Positions 6,038 through 11,321 of a stretch of DNA of 13,458 nt are shown one piece after another (the stretch's first letter is position 1; every line of letters starts with the position of its first letter). The position numbers and the translations under genes are program-made. The stretch lies in contig CAYSZS010000026.1 of NCBI GenBank assembly GCA_964435575.1, positions 1-13,458 of the forward strand, written 5' to 3'. The notes under the pieces were generated by a model. The model saw only the letters and a program-made list of their open reading frames with translations. It searched no databases and was not told the DNA's origin. Source of the stretch: GWB1-39-12 sp964435575 (GTDB lineage: Bacteria; Patescibacteriota; Microgenomatia; UBA8517).

Positions 6038-6066
6038 ATTATAACTTAAAGAAGTATGAACGACAA
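6038..6066 (-). promoter_or_regulatory. Promoter of tRNA-Asp
   Basis: On the minus strand TTGTCG (6066-6061) and a perfect TATAAT (6043-6038) are separated by 17 bases. Transcription would begin about 6 bases before the mature tRNA 5' end. Confidence 0.6.
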
Positions 6067-6077
6067 TAGCGTTAAGG

Positions 6078-6392
6078 TTAAGGACCCTGGGCGTTGGGAA
6101 TATTCAAAGTGGTAATATTAACTCCAAAGAAACTCTGTACAAGGCTTATTGCAGCCCAGGCGGCGAAAACTATTAAAAGTCCTATAAAAGCAGCTGTAAT
6201 TTTACCCCTGGCTGCCTCGGTTTGTCCCTTATCTCCGCCTGAAGTAATATATTGAATCCCGCCCCAGATTAATATGAAAAAGAAGATAAGAGCTGCAAGC
6301 ACCAAAACTAAAGTTATTAAGGCTGTGACAATATTTGCTATTGTAATGTTACTTAAGCCTGAAAACTGACCACCCGGAAGTAGGTTTATCAT
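6078..6392 (-). CDS. VirB2/TrbC-like two-helix pilin-type membrane protein
   Basis: The 104-residue protein has two long membrane helices (about 18-47 and 64-90) joined by a short polar turn, ITSGGDKGQTEAARGK (49-64). The pattern of helix, WGGIQYITSGGD, a Lys/Arg-rich turn, and helix with AAWAAI is characteristic of the pilin-like conjugal-transfer proteins (VirB2/TrbC superfamily) common as isolated small genes in Patescibacteria. No other type IV secretion gene lies nearby, so a conjugation role is not supported here; an envelope or surface-fibre subunit is possible. It has its own promoter (6414-6443) and reads toward tRNA-Asp. Confidence 0.75.
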   Translation of the reverse strand: MINLLPGGQFSGLSNITIANIVTALITLVLVLAALIFFFILIWGGIQYITSGGDKGQTEAARGKITAAFIGLLIVFAAWAAISLVQSFFGVNITTLNIPNAQGP

Positions 6393-6413
6393 ATAGTTTT
6401 AATGATAATCGTA

Positions 6414-6443
6414 ATTATAATATTGCTGTTTTACAATAGTCAA
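6414..6443 (-). promoter_or_regulatory. Promoter of the VirB2-like gene
   Basis: On the minus strand TTGACT (6443-6438) is followed after 18 bases by TATAAT (6419-6414). The predicted leader is about 15 nt, with no strong ribosome binding site. Confidence 0.6.
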
Positions 6444-6538
6444 TACTCCTATTAAATTAGAAAAGTATTAAATAAACAGTGAAAACAGTGAAAACTGATC
6501 AAATTGTAAAGAGTACTTATACTCATTACGTGCGGGGC

Positions 6539-6567
6539 TTGACAATCAATAACTTATAGTTTAAATT
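6539..6567 (+). promoter_or_regulatory. Promoter of the LysM gene
   Basis: A perfect TTGACA (6539-6544) lies 17 bases before TAAATT (6562-6567), or 16 before TTAAAT. The leader would be about 45 nt and carries a strong GGAGGTGAT ribosome binding site (6604-6612). Confidence 0.6.
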
Positions 6568-6616
6568 CGAACTACTTTTAGACTGCTCCAAAAATCTGCC
6601 TCTGGAGGTGATTAGA

Positions 6617-7405
6617 ATGAATCTTAAGAAAACATTAAAGTCCATCAAACTTCATGAAACGACTATCAGTATGATATTGGGTGCTTTTGTTATAGTATTG
6701 ATCGGAGTACTTCTGATAAACTATTTTGCAGGAAGGAGCGGTGAAACTGTTCCCGCTATAGACATCGAGGAAGAGATTACACTTCCCGCGTCACATAGCG
6801 TTTCTGAAGGTGAAGATCTTTGGAAGATTTCGGAGAAGTATTATGGTACTGGATATAATTGGGTTGATATCCAAAGCGAAAACAATATTGAAGATCCAAA
6901 CCAGATTTCTGTTGGACAGGAATTAGTAATACCCGACGTATCTCCCAGAATTACTGAAAAAGAAGCAATCTTGACTCCTGAACCAATAGCCGAAGAAATT
7001 AAACCTGAACCAATAGCTGTAAAAACTGATTCCCAAGAGAAAATTCATACAGTACAAAGAGGAGAAAATCTTTGGAAAATAGCTGAATTATATTTCAATT
7101 CGGGCTATAACTGGGTTGACATAGCCGAAAAAAACAATCTAAGAAATCCCGGGGTAATTGAACCCGACCAGAAGCTAAGTATCCCCGAAGTTAGTGCAAA
7201 AATTTTAACAGTTGCGGCAGATAAAAAAGAAGAAGCAGAAGCCATATCAGGGGCGACGTACACTGTTCAAAAGGGCGATAACCTTTGGGAAATTGCGGTC
7301 AGAGCATATGGAGACGGCTACAAATGGGTCGAAATCTCCGAAGAAAACGAATTAAGTAATCCTGGTCTTATCCACAGCGGTAATATTCTCAGCTTACCAA
7401 GATAA
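6617..7405 (+). CDS. Membrane-anchored protein with three LysM domains
   Basis: The chosen ATG follows GGAGG (6604-6608) by eight bases; an in-frame GTG at 6608 overlaps that site and is not used. The 262-residue product has one membrane helix (about 18-37) and three LysM repeats at about 60-107, 144-191 and 215-262, each with (D/N)LW.I...Y..GY.WV.I...N.....P..I..G..L.(I/L)P. The linkers are Pro/Glu-rich (108-143) and Lys/Glu/Ala-rich (192-214). LysM modules bind N-acetylglucosamine-containing glycans such as peptidoglycan, so the protein probably tethers the membrane to the wall. No enzymatic domain is present. The GY.WVDI variant suggests recent duplication of one ancestral module. Confidence 0.9.
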   Translation: MNLKKTLKSIKLHETTISMILGAFVIVLIGVLLINYFAGRSGETVPAIDIEEEITLPASHSVSEGEDLWKISEKYYGTGYNWVDIQSENNIEDPNQISVGQELVIPDVSPRITEKEAILTPEPIAEEIKPEPIAVKTDSQEKIHTVQRGENLWKIAELYFNSGYNWVDIAEKNNLRNPGVIEPDQKLSIPEVSAKILTVAADKKEEAEAISGATYTVQKGDNLWEIAVRAYGDGYKWVEISEENELSNPGLIHSGNILSLPR

Positions 7406-7423
7406 CTTAAGAAATGTTATAAT
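7394..7423 (+). promoter_or_regulatory. Probable promoter of tRNA-Gly and the gene behind it
   Basis: TTACCA (7394-7399) and a perfect TATAAT (7418-7423) are separated by 18 bases; the -35 lies within the end of the LysM gene. Transcription would start near 7430, giving a long leader of about 90 nt before the tRNA. Confidence 0.5.
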
Positions 7424-7424
7424 A

Positions 7425-7506
7425 ATCCCGAATTCTAACGCGGGATAGGAAATTAAATTTCATATCCCTTAGTTTGCTTAATTGTTCATCCCGAATAATT
7501 CGGGAT
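7425..7506 (+). repeat. Cluster of competing CGGGAT/ATCCCG inverted repeats in the tRNA-Gly leader
   Basis: ATCCCG (7425-7430) pairs with CGGGAT (7441-7446). GGGATA (7442-7447) also pairs with TATCCC (7463-7468), with an inner GAAAT/ATTTC stem. ATCCCGAA (7488-7495) pairs with TTCGGGAT (7499-7506) around a 3-nt loop. GCGGGAT at 7440-7446 is identical to the 5' acceptor strand of the tRNA (7523-7529), so alternative pairings with the tRNA are possible. Confidence 0.6.
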
Positions 7507-7522
7507 TCTCAAGTCGCAAAAT

Positions 7523-7596
7523 GCGGGATTAGTTGATCGGTTCAACACTACCTTCCCAAGGTAGGGAGACGGGTTCGATTCCCGTATCCCGCTCCA
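7523..7596 (+). tRNA. tRNA-Gly (anticodon CCC), CCA encoded
   Basis: The acceptor GCGGGAT (7523-7529) pairs with ATCCCGC (7586-7592). The D stem is GTTG/CAAC, the anticodon stem CTACC/GGTAG holds loop TTCCCAA (anticodon CCC), and the T arm is ACGGG-TTCGATT-CCCGT. The discriminator is T and CCA is encoded at 7594-7596, unlike the two other tRNAs in the window. The last A is the first base of the next gene's ATG. Confidence 0.97.
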
Positions 7597-7832
7597 TGTA
7601 TCAACCCGAGCATAAAAGTAAAGTTTATTTTTTTATTCTTGCCGCCTTTGCATCGTTCATAGGATGGGCCTTTTTAACATTCTATAGACCTCTTGTTATA
7701 AAAGCAGGGTGCAGCGAAATTGCTGCCAAAACATCAAGTGTGATAGGCAGTAAAAACGGAGAATTAGAAAATTATTTCTCCTTTGATAACGAAAAGAATA
7801 GATGCCTCGAAGAGCTTATGCTAATTGAATAA
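7596..7832 (+). CDS. Small single-pass membrane protein starting at the tRNA-Gly 3' end
   Basis: The frame extends 5' into the tRNA, but the natural start is the ATG at 7596-7598, giving 78 residues (MYQPEHKSKVYFF...). One membrane helix spans about residues 10-30 after a short basic N-terminus, followed by a soluble tail with two cysteines (39 and 70). I do not recognise a family. Its first base is the last A of the tRNA CCA, so there is no room for its own ribosome binding site outside the tRNA. The reductase gene follows 7 bp after its stop. It may be translated from a leaderless or tRNA-processed transcript. Confidence 0.65.
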   Translation: MYQPEHKSKVYFFILAAFASFIGWAFLTFYRPLVIKAGCSEIAAKTSSVIGSKNGELENYFSFDNEKNRCLEELMLIE

Positions 7833-7839
7833 AAAACTT

Positions 7840-8589
7840 ATGAAATTAAAACTTATTAAAAAGAAGGAGGAAGCCAGGGGAACTAAATCGTTTTTTTTTG
7901 AACCAGAAAGAGAAGTAATATGGCTACCGGGGCAATATTTTTATTACACACTTTCTGAACTTAAATATTCCGACCCAAGAGGTTCAACAAGGCATTTTAC
8001 AATCTCTTCTTCGCCAACTGAAGGCCATCTACTAATGCTAACCACTAGAATCCGAGAAGAATCTGGTTATAAAAAGACACTTGATGAACTTGCTATAGGT
8101 ACAGAAATCGAGGGGGAGGGACCGAATGGCACTTTTATTCTTGATGAAAACCTACCTGCTCAGGCAGGTACACAAGGTAACCATGTACTTATTGCGGGTG
8201 GAATAGGAATTACTCCTTTCAGAAGCTTCATAAAGTATAACACCGACAAAAAATTAACTGATGTAAAACTACATCTCATTTACTCCAATTCTGTTCCGGA
8301 AGAAATTGCTTTTAGAGAAGAATTGGAAGGCTGGGCGAAAAATTTCGCTAATATAAAAGTTGATATGACAATTACAAAACCTGAAGAGTCAAATGGTAAA
8401 TGGACCGGATTAACAGGAAGAATTGATGAAAATATGATCCGATCACTAATCACTAATCACCAATCACTAGCCAAAATGGAATTTTGGCTTTGCGGTCCTC
8501 CTCCAATGGTTGACGCCATGGAAAAAGTCTTAGGATCTCTCAAAATTACATCGGTTAAAGTTACGTCCGAAAAATTTACGGGTTATTAG
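7840..8589 (+). CDS. FNR-like FAD/NAD(P)H oxidoreductase
   Basis: From the ATG at 7840 the protein has 249 residues; a TTG at 7825 is in frame but overlaps the previous gene. It has the ferredoxin-NADP reductase layout: FAD-binding beta barrel with LPGQYFYYT (29-37) and RHFTISSSP (51-59), the GPNGTF loop (94-99), then the NAD(P) domain with VLIAGGIGITPFRS (116-129), IYSN (147-150) and CGPPPMV (218-224). No iron-sulfur or heme domain is fused. It would move electrons between NAD(P)H and an unidentified partner such as a ferredoxin or flavodoxin. Two short insertions look like repeat expansion: a hairpin encoding NLPAQAGT (104-111) and a heptamer tandem encoding SLITNHQSLA (202-211). Confidence 0.88.
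   Translation: MKLKLIKKKEEARGTKSFFFEPEREVIWLPGQYFYYTLSELKYSDPRGSTRHFTISSSPTEGHLLMLTTRIREESGYKKTLDELAIGTEIEGEGPNGTFILDENLPAQAGTQGNHVLIAGGIGITPFRSFIKYNTDKKLTDVKLHLIYSNSVPEEIAFREELEGWAKNFANIKVDMTITKPEESNGKWTGLTGRIDENMIRSLITNHQSLAKMEFWLCGPPPMVDAMEKVLGSLKITSVKVTSEKFTGY
8153..8170. repeat. In-frame palindrome inside the FNR-like gene
   Basis: TACCTGC (8153-8159) and GCAGGTA (8164-8170) form a perfect 7-bp stem with a TCAG loop. The reading frame passes through it as LPAQAGT, between the FAD-domain GPNGTF loop and the nucleotide-binding strand, a place where family members usually have a short linker. Confidence 0.7.
8442..8469 (+). repeat. Four tandem ATCACTA heptamers inside the FNR-like gene
   Basis: The units are 8442-8448, 8449-8455, 8456-8462 (one change, ATCACCA) and 8463-8469. 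Three heptamers equal seven codons, so adding or losing three units keeps the frame. Confidence 0.8.
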
Positions 8590-8615
8590 CCTCAAATCTT
8601 TTCTTATAGTATAAT
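8586..8615 (+). promoter_or_regulatory. Possible promoter of tRNA-Thr and the Ig-domain gene
   Basis: A perfect TATAAT lies at 8610-8615, 36 bases before the tRNA. The best -35 at the right distance is TTAGCC (8586-8591, 18-base spacer), which is weak. Confidence 0.45.
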
Positions 8616-8651
8616 TTAAATGCAATATAGTAGTGAAGTTCATTTAGACGC

Positions 8652-8724
8652 GCCAGGGTAGCTCAGCTGGTAGAGCAAGGCTTTCGTAAAGCTTAGGTCG
8701 TGGGTTCGAATCCCACTCCTGGCT
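8652..8724 (+). tRNA. tRNA-Thr (anticodon CGT)
   Basis: The acceptor GCCAGGG (8652-8658) pairs with TCCTGGC (8717-8723) with one G-T pair. The D stem is GCTC/GAGC, the anticodon stem AGGCT/AGCTT holds loop TTCGTAA (anticodon CGT), and the T arm is GTGGG-TTCGAAT-CCCAC. The discriminator is T. CCA is not encoded; CATGTG follows and leads straight into the next gene. Confidence 0.97.
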
Positions 8725-8727
8725 CAT

Positions 8728-9450
8728 GTGCCTATTAAAAATATGTACTCAAGACGCTTAATTACAGAAGAGAGAAGAAACAGAAGAAAAGCGTTCTTTT
8801 TTGTTGTATTAACATTATTTACTATCTTTTTGATCTTTTTCTATGGCCTACCGCTTGTCGCTAAGTTTGCCAGTTTTATATACGACCTTCGACAAACTTC
8901 AGAGCCCGTTGAAACATCGGATACAACCCCACCACCACCACCAAGGCTTACGCCTCTTCCTAGTGCAACAAATAAAGAAAGACTTGATATCCAAGGGACA
9001 ACAGAGCCGGGAGCAAGCGTAACTATATATTTTAATTCTAAATCCGAAGACGTTCTTGCCAACTCCGAAGGTAGTTTTTCTCTCAATATTCCCTTAAATA
9101 ACGGGGTTAATATAATTTCTGCATCGAGTAAGGATTCATCTGGGAATGAAAGCCAAAAAACTGATACTTTAGAGATTACTTATGACAAAGAACCACCCGA
9201 AATTGAAATAATAAAGCCGGCTGATGGAGCCGAATTTTTCGGAAACTTGCAAAGACAAATTATTATTGAAGGAAAAGTGGAAGAAGGCACACAAGTCCAA
9301 ATAAATTCTAGGATGGTGGTTGTAGAACAGGACAAAACTTTTTCATTCGCCTCTTCTCTTTCAGAGGGCACTAATACATTTACTATTAAGGCAGAAGATT
9401 CTGCAGGAAACGTAACCGAAAAAACCTTAAGCGTCTCTTTTACTCCTTGA
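8728..9450 (+). CDS. Membrane-anchored protein with two Ig-like domains
   Basis: Starting from GTG at 8728 the product has 240 residues; the ATG at 8743 (residue 6) is an equally possible start. A basic N-terminus is followed by one membrane helix (about 22-49), a spacer with five consecutive prolines (68-72), and two bacterial Ig-like beta domains. Domain 1 (about 80-153) has GTTEPGASVTIYFNSK and GVNIISASSKDSSGNES. Domain 2 (about 157-238) has IEGKVEEGTQVQINSR and GTNTFTIKAEDSAGNVTEK. These are typical of extracellular adhesion or envelope proteins. The start is 3 bp after the tRNA-Thr. The stop overlaps the convergent O-antigen ligase gene by 24 bp. The proline run would probably need EF-P for efficient translation. 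Confidence 0.85.
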   Translation: MPIKNMYSRRLITEERRNRRKAFFFVVLTLFTIFLIFFYGLPLVAKFASFIYDLRQTSEPVETSDTTPPPPPRLTPLPSATNKERLDIQGTTEPGASVTIYFNSKSEDVLANSEGSFSLNIPLNNGVNIISASSKDSSGNESQKTDTLEITYDKEPPEIEIIKPADGAEFFGNLQRQIIIEGKVEEGTQVQINSRMVVVEQDKTFSFASSLSEGTNTFTIKAEDSAGNVTEKTLSVSFTP

Positions 9451-10608
9451 AGTAATTGCAATAAGAACTCCAATATAACCCATAACCCAGGGATAAAAAA
9501 TGCTATTGATAAAGAAGTTATGAGTTAGTAGTGACACCATCACTGAAAAAAGTGTCTTTCCGTACATATTTTGGGGCATGAGCGGTAAACGCTTAATGAG
9601 TAAATAAACAAAAATAATAGACCCCATCATGCCCGTTGTCGCAAGTATGGTCAAAAGACCCGATTCAACTCCGGAGCACGCATGCGACTCAAAGTTAACG
9701 GGCTGACCCAGAAATTTTTCTTTTGCGACACAAAGATTATTATAACCGACTCCGAAAACGGGAGATTCCTTAAAAATCGAAAATCCTTCTTGGTAGCTTA
9801 CAATTCTGGCAACTATACTTTTTGTTCTCCCCAATCTAACCCCTTCGCTTCCGTAATTCGGTATAAATAGCAAAATGATGACAAAAATAACAATAATGGG
9901 GACTATTTTTGTAATCTTTTTATAGAGAGCTAAAAGCGCAAGAGATCCAGAAATAAAAGCCAGATACCCTGCTCTTGAATAGGTTAAAGCCAAAGACAAG
10001 GTTAAAAAAGTGCATATAGCTAGAAATCTCTTACCTTTTCCTTCAAGAAACTTTGAAAAACTTACCAAAAAACCGAATACCAAAAAGATAGCAGTGAATC
10101 CGGGATCAAGAAACGTAGAAACTAAGCGATAAAGATGGTCGTCCCAACCAAGTATTGTCATTCCGCGAATATCAGGATATAAAAAATATTGCAATAAGCC
10201 ATAAAAACCGATAAAAAAAGAAATGCTTAGCAGGCTATCAAAGAGAAGATCTTTTTTTATTTTTTGATCCTTTACTAATTTATAGACAGAGGTGCTAAAT
10301 TGAACATAAAAAATTAGTCTTAGAAGGTAAAGTCCTCCGACAATAAGTTGATAAGGTTTAAATATCGTAAAAGAAAAAATGTATGAAAATATCGGAATCC
10401 AAAAAAAGCCGCTTTTTTTTCCAAATAGATTAGTCAAAGCGAAAATAACAATAATTATGTCGGCAAGATGAAGCGGTAAACTGAAATTAATAAGACTTAC
10501 TCGAAACTTAAGAAGTTGGCCCAACGGGAATATTGCCAAATATGTAAAAAGCAGGTACTCCCTCACTTTTTCTAATCTTTTTTCTGGTTTAACCAAAGTT
10601 TGCTCCAT
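9427..10608 (-). CDS. O-antigen ligase/polymerase family membrane protein (Wzy/WaaL type)
   Basis: This 393-residue protein has about ten to eleven membrane helices. The family region includes LALTYSRAGYLAF (about 205-217), then a large extracytoplasmic loop with SIFKESPVFGVGYNNL (about 278-293) and SHACSGVESGLLTILATTG (about 309-327). WaaL/Wzy proteins transfer or polymerise lipid-linked glycans on the outer side of the membrane. The start overlaps the 3' end of the upstream GT2 gene by 37 bases, suggesting translational coupling; a GTG at codon 16 is an alternative start. It is the last gene of the minus-strand envelope operon. Ligase and polymerase cannot be told apart from sequence alone. 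Confidence 0.85.
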   Translation of the reverse strand: MEQTLVKPEKRLEKVREYLLFTYLAIFPLGQLLKFRVSLINFSLPLHLADIIIVIFALTNLFGKKSGFFWIPIFSYIFSFTIFKPYQLIVGGLYLLRLIFYVQFSTSVYKLVKDQKIKKDLLFDSLLSISFFIGFYGLLQYFLYPDIRGMTILGWDDHLYRLVSTFLDPGFTAIFLVFGFLVSFSKFLEGKGKRFLAICTFLTLSLALTYSRAGYLAFISGSLALLALYKKITKIVPIIVIFVIILLFIPNYGSEGVRLGRTKSIVARIVSYQEGFSIFKESPVFGVGYNNLCVAKEKFLGQPVNFESHACSGVESGLLTILATTGMMGSIIFVYLLIKRLPLMPQNMYGKTLFSVMVSLLTHNFFINSIFYPWVMGYIGVLIAITSRSKRDA

Positions 10609-11321
10609 GATAAAAACGAATGAAAACTAATGAATATTGCAAAGGTAAATCCATGCACTCCGTCAAGAAATCCTTTTTTGAAAAAATAGTTCTTAACAAA
10701 ATGTGCTGAAGGAAACGTAATTATTTTTAACAGATTTGAGGATTTACCTTCTGACTTATTTTCTAAAGCATGCAAATTTGACCATGAATCTAATGAGTTG
10801 ATCAATTGTTTTAGATTTGGGTGTGAATTGTGTACCAACGGATTTTCCAAAGTTTTTGTTTTACCGTCAATATCCCAATATTCGTGAACTTTACGCTTCC
10901 ATCTAGCTTTACCCTTCCTCGCAAATCTAAGAAGTTTGATGTTACCCGCCTCTCCATACTTTAATGTCTTACCTAGAAAAAAATCCTGCCTTTTAATATA
11001 AAAGCCGGAATATTTGTATATTTGTTCATTCCACATTTGTTTTATTTCTTCACGAAGAGATGGAGTTACAATTTCATCCGCATCGATAAATAGTACCCAC
11101 TCACTTTTTGCTTTTTCTAATCCAAAATTTCTTTGCGATGCGAAATCACCATTAAGACTTCTGGAATAAACTTTTGCACCGATATTTTTCGCCAAAACGG
11201 CGGTGTCGTCAGTCGAATTATCATCTATAACAATAATTTCATCACAAAAAGTTAGTCTTTTAAGACATTTCTCAATATTGTCTTCTTCGTTTTTAGTTAA
11301 GACTATTGCCGAAATCTTCAT
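10572..11321 (-). CDS. Family 2 glycosyltransferase, WaaE/KdtX-like
   Basis: This 249-residue protein has a GT-A fold: MKISAIVLTKNEEDNIEKCL (1-20), CDEIIVIDDNSTDDT (26-40), the metal-binding DAD in LFIDADEIV (77-85), and a KVHE motif (144-147) characteristic of the WaaE-like branch, which adds a sugar to a core-type glycan. A C-terminal hydrophobic stretch (about 218-240) may attach it to the membrane. The start overlaps the 3' end of the upstream GT2-GT39 gene by 29 bases, and the stop overlaps the O-antigen ligase start. Only an A-rich stretch precedes the ATG, with a 34-bp palindrome just upstream. Sugar and acceptor specificity cannot be read from sequence. Confidence 0.9.
   Translation of the reverse strand: MKISAIVLTKNEEDNIEKCLKRLTFCDEIIVIDDNSTDDTAVLAKNIGAKVYSRSLNGDFASQRNFGLEKAKSEWVLFIDADEIVTPSLREEIKQMWNEQIYKYSGFYIKRQDFFLGKTLKYGEAGNIKLLRFARKGKARWKRKVHEYWDIDGKTKTLENPLVHNSHPNLKQLINSLDSWSNLHALENKSEGKSSNLLKIITFPSAHFVKNYFFKKGFLDGVHGFTFAIFISFHSFLSWSKLWLNQKKD

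Noticed and set aside
7533..7595. N-terminal extension of the 78-aa protein through the tRNA-Gly gene
   Set aside because: The extension is the tRNA read as protein (ending PVSRS); the tRNA is unambiguous, so the ATG at 7596 is the sensible start.
8841..9473. Minus-strand frames opposite the Ig-domain gene
   Set aside because: They are antisense to a protein with clear domain structure and have no recognisable features of their own.
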